A DNA stretch of 33,273 nucleotides from Novosphingobium sp. B1 (GTDB lineage Bacteria; Pseudomonadota; Alphaproteobacteria; Sphingomonadales; Sphingomonadaceae): assembly GCF_900176395.1 (NCBI RefSeq), contig NZ_FWXL01000019.1, positions 1 through 33,273 on the forward strand, given 5' to 3'. The notes under the pieces were generated by a model. That model saw nothing but the letters and a program-made list of their open reading frames with translations. It searched no databases and was not told the origin of the DNA. The position numbers and the translations under genes are program-made. Shown here one piece after another: positions 1 to 6,969 of the stretch. Every line of letters starts with the position of its first letter. The first letter of the stretch is position 1.

Positions 1-94
1 CCCAGACTGGTCAGCCAGGGGCGGGTTCAAACATGGGTCAATTCTCAGTGGAAATTTATGCCCCTACCGGGTCAATTCTCAGCGGAAATCTACA
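1..94. mobile_element. Terminus of an IS21-family element (body lies left of window)
   Basis: Two direct copies of a 20-base motif, GGGTCAATTCTCAGYGGAAA, lie at about 36-55 and 70-89 with one mismatch. Repeated subterminal motifs are characteristic of IS21-family ends, where the transposase binds. The presumed tip is the CA at 93-94, which reads as TG on the other strand, as expected for TG...CA ends. No coding part is visible, so the transposase genes would be to the left of the window. The family assignment rests on the repeat layout only. Confidence 0.55.
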
Positions 95-204
95 CCGACG
101 TCCTCGCCCTAGAGTCTGTCACATTGTGATTGAATCGACTTCGGGATTCACAACGGCGTAGATGTGTGATTCAAGCTGCTGGCTGGAGTTGGAGGCCAGC
201 AGCT

Positions 205-490
205 ATGGCCAAGCCCTATTCTTCTGATCTGCGCGAGCGTGTTGCGGGTGCTGTTTTGGCGGGTCGATCTTGCCGTGAAGTGGGCGCAGCGACTGCGCGT
301 GTTGGGCAATGTCGCAGCGAAGCCGATGGGTGGTCAGCGTCCCTGCATTCTTGCCAGTGAGGAGGCATGGCTGCTGGCCCGGCTGGAGGCCTGCCCGCAT
401 CTGACGGTCCGCTCGCTGGCGGATGAGTTGCGCGTTCGGGGCTTCGATGTGAGCCACAACGCGGTGTGGCATCAACTGCGCCGCGCCGGG
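205..490 (+). pseudogene. IS630 transposase, N-terminal part (frameshifted)
   Basis: The reading frame opens at ATG 205 with MAKPYSSDLRERV, the usual start of this IS630 transposase group, and encodes the helix-turn-helix DNA-binding region. After the residues GRSCRE the frame is lost. A small internal deletion near 270-285 seems to have joined the end of the first helix-turn-helix to the sequence VKWAQRLRV, which continues in another frame to about 490. The coding sequence is then cut by the IS21 insertion after the codons for RRAG. The catalytic DDE domain lies on the far side of the insertion. The gene cannot make an active transposase. Confidence 0.85.
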
Positions 491-617
491 TGAGAATACC
501 GGCAATAAAAGGGGCCACTCGCCGGCCGGCACCCCCGGATTAAAAAGATCCCATGGGCGCGGGGGGCGCTGGTTGTGGCAGAATGATTTTCCCGCTTTGT
601 TGCGAAGGAGGTTGCCC

Positions 618-1772
618 GTGTCCATTTTGTCCCAAGCCGCCGTTAGCACTCAGCTGAACGCGATCTTCGTGTCGCTCGAGCTGAGCCGTTCCACTTGGCT
701 GGTGACGTCGCTGTCACCGGGTCGCGGCGAGCGCATTTCGCGACACCAGGTGATGGGCGGTGATGTGCCGGCACTGCTAGAGCGGTTCGCCCAATTGCAG
801 GCGAAGGCGCGGGAGGGGACGGGCGAACAATACCCGCTGGTTGTCATTCAGGAGGCCGGCCTGGATGGCTTCTGGATTCACCGCTGCCTAGTGCGCGAGG
901 ACATCGAGAGCCACGTCGTCGACGCCGCCTCGATCGCGGCCTCGCGGCGCAGCCGGCGTGCGAAGACGGACAAGCTGGACGGCGAGGCGTTGGTCCGCAC
1001 GTTGCTCGCCTACAAGCGCGGAGAGCCTCGGGTCTGCGCGATGGTGACGGTGCCGAGCGTGGAGGACGAGGATCGCCGGCGCATATGCCGCGAGCGACGT
1101 TCGCTTGTGGCCGAGCGCATCCGGCACATCAACCGGGTCAAGGGCTTGCTGTTCGCGCAAGGAGTCGGCGACTATGAGCCGCTTCGCGCGAACCGGCGGA
1201 CGCGACTGGAGGAGTTGATGACCGGTGACGGACGGCCGCTGCCCCGCCACGTGAAGCTCGAGATAGAGCGCGAACTGGATCGGCTAGAACTGGTCATGCG
1301 CCAGATCAAGGAGGTCGAGCGCGAGCGCGATGCGATGCTGGAGACGGCGACGGACGAGGTGGCCGATCCGGCCGGCGCCCGGTTGCTCCAGCTACGCGGC
1401 ATTGGTCCCGAGTTCGCTGGCGTGCGGCACGCCGAGGCATTTTTCCGCAACTTCAGCAACCGGCGACAGGTCGCCTGTTACGCGGGTCTTGCGCCATCGC
1501 CGTGGCAGAGCGGTAACATGGACCGCGAGCAGGGCGTGTCCAAGGCCGGCAACAAACGACTCCGCACAACCATGATCCAGGTCGCCTGGCTTTGGCTGCG
1601 ACACCAGCTGGAGTCCGAGCTGACACGCTGGTACGCGGAACGGGTGCAAGCGAACGGTGGTCGTGTACGGCGCGTGATGATCGTCGCACTCGCCCGTAAG
1701 CTCTTGATCGCGCTGTGGCAGTTCAGCTCGGCCGGTGTCGTGCCGAAGGGCGCTCTGCTGAAAGCGGTCTGA
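618..1772 (+). CDS. IS110-family DEDD transposase
   Basis: This 384-residue recombinase cuts and rejoins DNA for an IS110-family element, guided in this family by an element-encoded bridge RNA. The N-terminal half is the RuvC-like DEDD domain: an acidic residue in SLELS, E in QEAGLDGFW and the TDKLDGEAL motif are visible. The C-terminal half is the Transposase_20 domain, with the helix-hairpin sequence LRGIGPEFAG and the serine-containing GLAPSPWQSG region. I chose GTG 618 because GAAGGAGG lies seven bases upstream; an in-frame ATG at 573 has no such site. The usual first catalytic Asp appears as Glu here, which is a conservative change. The frame is intact, so it may still be active. Confidence 0.88.
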   Translation: MSILSQAAVSTQLNAIFVSLELSRSTWLVTSLSPGRGERISRHQVMGGDVPALLERFAQLQAKAREGTGEQYPLVVIQEAGLDGFWIHRCLVREDIESHVVDAASIAASRRSRRAKTDKLDGEALVRTLLAYKRGEPRVCAMVTVPSVEDEDRRRICRERRSLVAERIRHINRVKGLLFAQGVGDYEPLRANRRTRLEELMTGDGRPLPRHVKLEIERELDRLELVMRQIKEVERERDAMLETATDEVADPAGARLLQLRGIGPEFAGVRHAEAFFRNFSNRRQVACYAGLAPSPWQSGNMDREQGVSKAGNKRLRTTMIQVAWLWLRHQLESELTRWYAERVQANGGRVRRVMIVALARKLLIALWQFSSAGVVPKGALLKAV

Positions 1773-2144
1773 GCGACACCTATTCTTACGAGTTCCCGCA
1801 GGGCATCGTCCCTGCCGGATCCAGGTGGACGGACCGTCTGGCCCTCTTGGCTTACTCGCCGACAAAAAGGTTGGTCCCGTCTCCTGAGCCTGACCCGACG
1901 CAAGCGGGATTGTGGTGTCGGCCGCGACATGGCGGCGACCGGATGTGAGGTTAGAGCGGACCGGTTCCCGGGGCGCTTATTGCAACAGGCTCAGACCATG
2001 GATCACGGGATACAAGGATCGGCAAGTTGCCCAACGGTGCCGGATTTCTGGGCCATAGTTGCGAGGCCAGATGCATGAGACCATATAGCAAAGCGCCTGC
2101 GCGGCGTCCCCGCACAAGCGCTTGACTAAATAATCCCCATGTGA
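1773..2144 (+). ncRNA. 3' non-coding end of IS110 element, candidate bridge/seek RNA region
   Basis: There are 372 bases between the transposase stop and the IS21 sequence, with no credible gene. Two clear hairpins are visible: GCAGGG/CCCTGC at 1798-1815 and an interrupted stem built from AAGCGC and TGCG against CGCA and GCGCTT at 2091-2123. IS1111-type members of this family carry their guide RNA downstream of the transposase. The boundaries of any transcript cannot be set from sequence alone. Confidence 0.4.
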
Positions 2145-2188
2145 GGGGCCAGTCCTGTTAGACCTCCGTTTTTGCGCGGGGGTAGAGG

Positions 2189-3085
2189 ATGAAGAGAGTG
2201 GAGCTTTATCAGAAGGTCCGCCGCGCTGTGATGATCGACGGCATGAGCCGCCGCGGCGCTGCGACGTATTTTGGCATCAACCGCAAGACGGTCGACAAGA
2301 TGCTAGTTTTCCCCGAGCCGCCGCAGCATGGCCGTTGCGGTCGGTCATTCAGCGGGAAGCTGACGGGGCTCACCGAGATCATCGACAAGATCCTGGCGGA
2401 TGACCGCACGGTGCATGCCAAGCAGCGCCATACGGCGGTGCGGATATTTGAACGGCTGCGCGATGAGCACGGCTTCACCGGCGGCATCACGATTGTCCGC
2501 GACTATGTAGCGAACACGAAGCTGCACAGCCGCGAGGTATTCATCCCGCCGAGCCACAAGCCTGGGCACGCGCAGGTGGATTTTGGTGAGGCGGATGGGG
2601 TCATCGGCGGCAAGCTGACGCGGTTCCACTATTTCTGCATGGATCTGCCACACAGCGATGCGCCATTTGTCAAAGCCTACCCCGCCGAAGTGGCCGAGGC
2701 CTTTTGCGAGGGCCATGTGGCAGCGTTCGCCTTCTTCGGCGGCATTCCGCTCTCGATCCTGTACGACAACACCAGGCTGGCGGTGGCGCCGATCCTGGGT
2801 GACGGCAAGCGCGAACGCAGCCGGATGTTCTCGACCCTGCAAAGTCACTACCTGTTCGAGGACAAGATCGGCCGGCCCGGCAAGGGCAACGACAAAGGCA
2901 AGGTTGAGGGGCTGGTGGGCTATTCTCGGTACCACTTCATGGTGCCGATGCCGGTGGCCGACAGCTTTGATGCTATGAACGCGCGATTTCTCGAGCAATG
3001 CGTGGAGCGTCGGCAAGCAGTATTGCGCGGGCACGCCCAGAGCATTGGTGAAAGGCTGGCTGCCGACCTTTGTACGCGAATATGA
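2189..3085 (+). pseudogene. istA: IS21 transposase IstA, C-terminally truncated
   Basis: The product of 298 residues carries the IstA helix-turn-helix (RRGAATYFGINRKTV, about residues 22-36) and most of the DDE integrase core. The acidic motifs are visible in QVDFGEAD, the YDNTR block and KGKVEGLVGYSR. IstA proteins are normally near 500 residues. Here the frame runs directly into istB sequence after GERLAADL and stops seven codons later in the overlapping frame. A deletion has removed the istA C-terminus and the istB start. Transposition activity is unlikely. Confidence 0.85.
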
Positions 3086-3784
3086 GAAGGTCGCGCTTGA
3101 GGCCGTGCAGGATCGCGCCGATTATCCACGCTACCTGCTGCGGTTATGCGAACTCGAGCGGATCGACCGCGAGCGCCGGATGGTCGAGCGCCGTATTCGC
3201 ATGGCCAGGTTCCCGCACACCAAGAGCTTCGACACCTTCGACTTCGCCGCCCAGCCTTCGCTCAACAAGGCGCTGGTGCTGGAACTGGCGCGCGGGGAAT
3301 GGATCGAGCAGCGCCGCAATGTCATCGCGCTGGGCCCAAGTGGTACCGGCAAGACGCATGCCGCGCTCGCGCTCGGTCTTGCCGCCTGCCAGAAGGGGCA
3401 AAGCGTGGCTTTCACCACGGCCGCGGCACTGGTGCATGACCTCATGGAGGCCCGGGACGAGCGCCGGTTACGCACGCTCCAGAAACATCTGGCTTCGGTC
3501 AAGCTGCTGATTCTTGATGAGCTCGGCTATGTGCCGTTCACCGCCGTTGGCGGCGAACTGTTGTTCGAGGTTCTCAGCCAACGCTACGAGCGCGGCAGCA
3601 CGCTGATCACCAGCAATCTGCCCTTCGAGAATGGACATCGGTGTTCGGCTCCGAACGGCTCACAGGCGCGCTCCTCGACCGGCTGACCCACCACGTCCAC
3701 ATCCTCGAGATGAATGGCGACAGCTTCCGTCTCGCCAGTAGCCGCAAGCGCGAAAAGAACAAGGAGGGCAGCAAGATGCCATGA
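3045..3784 (+). pseudogene. istB: IS21 helper ATPase IstB, 5' deleted and frameshifted
   Basis: The sequence from LPTFVREYEKVA onward is IstB, the AAA+ ATPase that assists IstA. Walker A (GPSGTGKT, near 3333) and Walker B (LLILDELGYVPF) are intact. At about 3629 one base is missing: CCCTTCGAGAATGG should read with an extra G to give NLPFEEWTSVFG. The correct frame then continues to a TGA at 3782-3784. The native start codon was lost in the deletion that fused istA and istB; the open frame now begins at GTG 3045 in istA-derived sequence. Confidence 0.85.
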
Positions 3785-3940
3785 TTAGAACGGCTATCGG
3801 CAGCGGGAAATCGGCTTCCGCTCCGCTACAGCTGCTTCCCCGGTGCCGATAATGCCCAGCCTCAACCCGAGGCTCTTTGTTTGAACCAACTGGCCCGTTT
3901 TTAAACCGGTGGTTGGCCCCATTTTATGTCGGCGTTGACA

Positions 3941-4567
3941 CCGGGTTCAGCTTCAACAAAAACGCTGTTCGCCGCCGAGCAGGATCGTCCCAAGATCGCC
4001 CGTCGGCGCGAGCAATGGAAGAAGTATCAGGGGCGGCTTGACCCCACCAGGCTGGTCTTCATCGACGAAACCTGGGCCAAAACCAATATGACCCCGATCC
4101 GGGGCTGGTCGCGGCGAGGCAACAAGCTGCTGGCCAAGGCTCCCTTCGGCAAATGGAAGACCCTGACCTTGCTCGCTGCGCTGCACCATGACCGGATCGA
4201 CGCACCCTGTGTGCTCGACGGCCCGATCAACGGCCAGCTCTTCACGGCTTACGTCGAGCAGTTCCTCGTGCCGACCCTCTCGCCGGGCGACATCGTGATC
4301 ATGGATAACCTCGGCAGCCACAAAGGCCAGACCGTGCGCAAAGCCATCCGTGCGGCGGGGGCCAAGCTCCTGTTCTTGCCGCCCTACAGCCCCGATCTCA
4401 ATCCGATCGAGCAAGTCTTCGCCAAACTTAAGCTGCTCTTGCGCAAAGCTGCCGAACGCTCCGTCGAAGCCACATGGCAGCGCATCGGAACGCTGCTCGA
4501 CTGCTTCCCGCCATACGAATGCGCAAACTACCTCAGAAACTCAGGCTATGCTTCAACCTCAACGTGA
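3941..4567 (+). pseudogene. IS630 transposase, C-terminal DDE part
   Basis: This is the second half of the split transposase. Visible DDE motifs are FIDETWAKTN, IVIMDNLGSHK and LPPYSPDLNPIEQVF, the three catalytic blocks of IS630 enzymes. The natural frame resumes at 3941 with GFSF. One extra base in the A-rich stretch AACAAAAACG (about 3954-3964) puts the start of this fragment out of frame with KTLFAAEQD. IS630 elements sometimes use frameshifting, so the extra base may be ancestral, but the IS21 insertion inactivates the gene anyway. The stop codon overlaps the right terminal repeat. Confidence 0.88.
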
Positions 4568-4576
4568 CAGACTCTA

Positions 4577-4816
4577 ATCGCTGACCAGCCAGTCAGCCAA
4601 CTCGATCGCCTCCTGCCTTGGGATTGGTGCGCCAATCAGCACGAAATTGCAGCCCGATCGAACCGCGCCCCGGCCGTCGGCGTATGCTTACTGTAATTCT
4701 ACTGAGAAGGAAATTGAAGCGCAATTAGCATCGGTCCTTCATGCTTTAGCTATGACAAACGATAGAGTTGAGCGCGTGATGCAGATCAAGTTCAGAAAAA
4801 CCGCGCTGCCGCGGTC
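4577..4816. other. Short intergenic stretch with gene remnant
   Basis: No complete gene is evident. On the minus strand an open frame without a start codon runs from about 4690 to a TAG at the IS630 border and ends with the residues AIELADWLVSD; it looks like the C-terminal scrap of a gene I do not recognise. On the plus strand a 22-codon frame starting at ATG 4752 ends in a TGA that overlaps the next start codon (ATGA). It could be a leader peptide or chance. Confidence 0.3.
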
Positions 4817-5371
4817 ATGATCGTTACCGCTTTAGGCTGCTTAGCACTTTTGTGCATCATCAGCTGGCCATTTTTCAGCAATTATCGAACGGTGGTCAAA
4901 ATCCAGAGTGCGGGTGCTGCCGCATTCGCGCTCTATTTTTTGCTACTGGGTTCGCACACAGCTGCGATGGCGTGTTTCATTTCATGCTCTCAACTGGTCA
5001 TCTCTGCATCGGTGCGAGATCGCTACGTGGTAACAAGACTTTATGGGGCGAGTCTGATTTTGTTGGTCTTTCTTTCGGTTGTGACGTGGCATGGCATCCC
5101 GTCCGCTCTGGCGCTTACCGGCAGCTCGTTGGGCAGCCTTGCGCGATTGCAAACCTCGACTTCGCGAATGAAGGGTCTGTTTCTCGTTGGCGCACCGTTC
5201 TGGCTCGCCCATAATCTAATGGTCGGAGCTCTCTTTGCATTGGGTACGGATTTGGTTTCATTGGCTTCGAACTTGGCGGGCTTAGCGAAATTTCTTGTGC
5301 GGCGGGGCGCTTCAGCGCGTGCGTCAAACCTAATCCCGTCGATAACCAAACCTGTCTCGATCTTAGCTTGA
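4817..5371 (+). CDS. YgjV-like inner membrane protein
   Basis: The 184-residue product is almost entirely hydrophobic, with about five to six membrane segments. It resembles the YgjV (Imp-YgjV) family of bacterial inner-membrane proteins in length and in local pattern: FALYFLLLGSHTAA, the central MKG, and PFWLAHNLMVGALF matching the family's FW-HN-G region. The family's function is not established. The upstream region has no strong ribosome-binding site, and the start overlaps a short preceding frame by ATGA, so translation may be coupled. It sits alone between the insertion cluster and the redox operon, on the opposite strand to the latter. Confidence 0.65.
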   Translation: MIVTALGCLALLCIISWPFFSNYRTVVKIQSAGAAAFALYFLLLGSHTAAMACFISCSQLVISASVRDRYVVTRLYGASLILLVFLSVVTWHGIPSALALTGSSLGSLARLQTSTSRMKGLFLVGAPFWLAHNLMVGALFALGTDLVSLASNLAGLAKFLVRRGASARASNLIPSITKPVSILA

Positions 5372-5593
5372 TTCGGAAACCCACGGCCTGGTCGACGTGG
5401 ACTTGCCAGGGTGAATCTGTTGCTACCGACGCGCGCGCTGAAGCGGCTCGCCCATTGTGTCTCATGGATTGTCTGATCGCGGTTCATTGGGCAATCTTGG
5501 CGAACGGGTTCAAGGTGCGCTGCGGGCTGGTGGTGTAAAAGCCGACCATTGCTTGGGTTGTCCGTCGCCAAATTATCTGCGCAAAATGATCGC

Positions 5594-6289
5594 TCAATGC
5601 ACCTTGACCATACCGACGCCTTTGATGTTGTTGAACGAGTCGGTCTGGTGGCAACTGAAGCACTGGTCCACCCGCGCCCGTTTTTCGCCGCTGATCATCT
5701 TGTCCATCATCTCGAAGTGCATCATGTAATGGCTCGGCGGCGCCTTGTGGCATTGCGAGCATTCGGTCGATTTTGGGCTGGGATGCAAGAAGCCGTTGAT
5801 TTTCCATCGTTCCGTTGTGTGGCAATTTGCGCACTCGGGACCGAAAAATCCCTTATGGATATCCCGAGGCGCGTGGCAGGACTGGCAGTCGAGTTTTGCA
5901 GCTTGTCCCGTAGTACGCCTCGCAATCTCCTCGAGGATCTGGTGATCCATCCTAACCGGACGAAGAGTGCGGCCCTGATGCTCGATGTGGCAACCCGCGC
6001 ACTCCTTCAGGTTGGCGTGGAAGGCGGTCGCTGGTTTCATCAGGAGTTCAGGAGCAGAAGCGTGGCATGCGATACAGGTTGCGGCCTTGATGCCTTGATT
6101 GGGAGTATGGCAGCTCTCGCATTTGCCTTCAAGAAACGCGTGTGCGCTTGACAGGGGGCCGGGACGGACTGCCGATGACCATTGAGGCAGCGCCGTGCTC
6201 CCCGATCGGTAGACGGTGAAAGGGATGGCGGCGGCGGCGAGCAGCGCGATCGTCGCAAGCACCAGGTAAAGGATTGTGGTTCGCTTCAC
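5594..6289 (-). CDS. Membrane-anchored heptaheme c-type cytochrome
   Basis: This 231-residue protein has an N-terminal hydrophobic anchor or signal (about residues 5-24) followed by seven CxxCH heme c motifs: CESCH, CIACH, CAGCH, CQSCH, CANCH, CSQCH and CFSCH. Extra His residues (for example IEHQG, HYMMHFEMM) can provide distal ligands. It therefore should sit in the periplasm, tethered to the inner membrane, and carry electrons along a chain of hemes. I chose GTG 6289 because its GTGA overlaps the stop of the upstream gene (translational coupling) and it places the hydrophobic segment at the N-terminus. It is the last gene of the four-gene redox operon. The family resembles cytochrome c3-type multiheme proteins; the electron acceptor is unknown. 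Confidence 0.85.
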   Translation of the reverse strand: MKRTTILYLVLATIALLAAAAIPFTVYRSGSTALPQWSSAVRPGPLSSAHAFLEGKCESCHTPNQGIKAATCIACHASAPELLMKPATAFHANLKECAGCHIEHQGRTLRPVRMDHQILEEIARRTTGQAAKLDCQSCHAPRDIHKGFFGPECANCHTTERWKINGFLHPSPKSTECSQCHKAPPSHYMMHFEMMDKMISGEKRARVDQCFSCHQTDSFNNIKGVGMVKVH

Positions 6290-6969
6290 GGCAGCCACCG
6301 AAGGCCGTAATAGTAGCCGCCCCAAATGTGCAATGCCATCAGGCCATACATCACAATCGCAACCGCGACATGGAACACAGTCCACCGCGCGAGGGTGCGC
6401 TTGATCGCATCCCGTGCCATTATTGTAAATTCGAGATCTGAAATGGCCCCGAGCAGATGATCGAGCCTCAGTCCTGACGGATCGACGACGCTATCGCGGG
6501 TCCAGACTACGGAAACTGTGGCCAACCCATCGTAGCGGTCGCGAAGCAGCTTGAGCTCTATTTGCTGAAGCCGGAGATCCTGGCTGACCTGCGCAAGATA
6601 ATATCGCCCGATGAATCCGCTCGCGACGACCGCGAGCATCGATATCACAAGGCTCACACCGAGCGGACTCTGAAACTTGTGGCCGGAGTGAATGATGCCG
6701 AGCAATGCCCCGATTGCGCCGGCGTAGACGTGAAACCCCATTAGCGCCCCAAGCGAGATGGAGCCTTTGGTCCGCTCCTTGATCCAGGCCTGCCGCTTCA
6801 CCGCCGTGTAGGACAGCAGGAGCAGGAACAGAAGCGCGGCGGCGATCCCGAACATGCTCCCGGCAAGGCTGCCCGGGAAGCGGGGCGCGGAATGGATAAG
6901 AAATCCGGGGACGATCAGCGTTAGCACACTGACCAGGCCTCCGACCGTGATTTTTTCGGTTTCGGTCAT
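6286..6969 (-). CDS. Di-heme b-type membrane protein (predicted)
   Basis: The 227-residue product has about five membrane helices (roughly 8-26, 36-56, 75-95, 103-122 and 198-218) and a soluble, coiled-coil-like stretch at about 125-195. Two helices each carry a His pair exactly 14 positions apart: H80/H94 and H200/H214. That spacing is the classic bis-His arrangement for two stacked b hemes in membrane cytochromes. I infer that it moves electrons across or along the inner membrane between the reductase encoded just upstream (start overlaps its stop as TGATG) and the heptaheme cytochrome downstream. I do not recognise a named family; distant relation to cytochrome b561 or ferric-reductase-type proteins is possible. 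Confidence 0.7.
   Translation of the reverse strand: MTETEKITVGGLVSVLTLIVPGFLIHSAPRFPGSLAGSMFGIAAALLFLLLLSYTAVKRQAWIKERTKGSISLGALMGFHVYAGAIGALLGIIHSGHKFQSPLGVSLVISMLAVVASGFIGRYYLAQVSQDLRLQQIELKLLRDRYDGLATVSVVWTRDSVVDPSGLRLDHLLGAISDLEFTIMARDAIKRTLARWTVFHVAVAIVMYGLMALHIWGGYYYGLRWLP

Larger units (their letters stand above)
547..2144 (+). mobile_element. IS110-family element inserted in the IS21 left end
   Basis: This segment separates the outer and inner terminal motifs of the IS21 element: TTAAAAA ends at 546 and GGGCCAGT resumes at about 2146. Exact edges are uncertain because IS110-family elements leave no ordinary target duplication. CCCATG-like sequences occur at both junctions (549-555 and 2135-2142) and may be the recombination core. 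The unit holds one intact DEDD transposase, a short 5' segment and a 372-base 3' non-coding segment. Confidence 0.65.
491..3940 (+). mobile_element. IS21-family element inserted in the IS630 transposase
   Basis: A 5-bp direct repeat, CCGGG, flanks the unit (486-490 and 3941-3945). The two ends are imperfect inverted repeats starting TG: about 25 of the first 35 bases match, including the block GGGGCCA (left 511-517, and inverted on the right near 3916-3922). A second inner copy of the motif is GGGCCAGT, at about 2146 on the left and near 3888-3896 on the right. Multiple subterminal repeats and TG...CA tips fit IS21. Inside are a truncated istA and a frameshifted istB, plus an IS110-family element that entered the left end. 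Confidence 0.85.
112..4574 (+). mobile_element. IS630-family element, degenerate and split by nested insertions
   Basis: The ends are perfect 11-bp inverted repeats, GAGTCTGTCAC at 112-122 and GTGACAGACTC at 4564-4574. Each is flanked by a TA dinucleotide (110-111 and 4575-4576), the target duplication typical of IS630/Tc1-mariner elements. The transposase is recognisable in two parts, 205-493 and 3941-4567, separated by an IS21-family insertion at 491-3940. Without the insertion the element would be about 1 kb, the usual IS630 size. Confidence 0.9.

Noticed and set aside
203..649. Minus-strand frames across the IS630 fragment and IS21 end
   Set aside because: They cross two element boundaries and are opposite to the recognisable transposase fragment.
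5484..5834. Minus-strand frame ending near the heptaheme cytochrome gene, tail resembling NPFAKIAQ
   Set aside because: Most of it overlaps the cytochrome in another frame. The tail alone (about 5484-5550) is too short to assign, though it could be a gene scrap.
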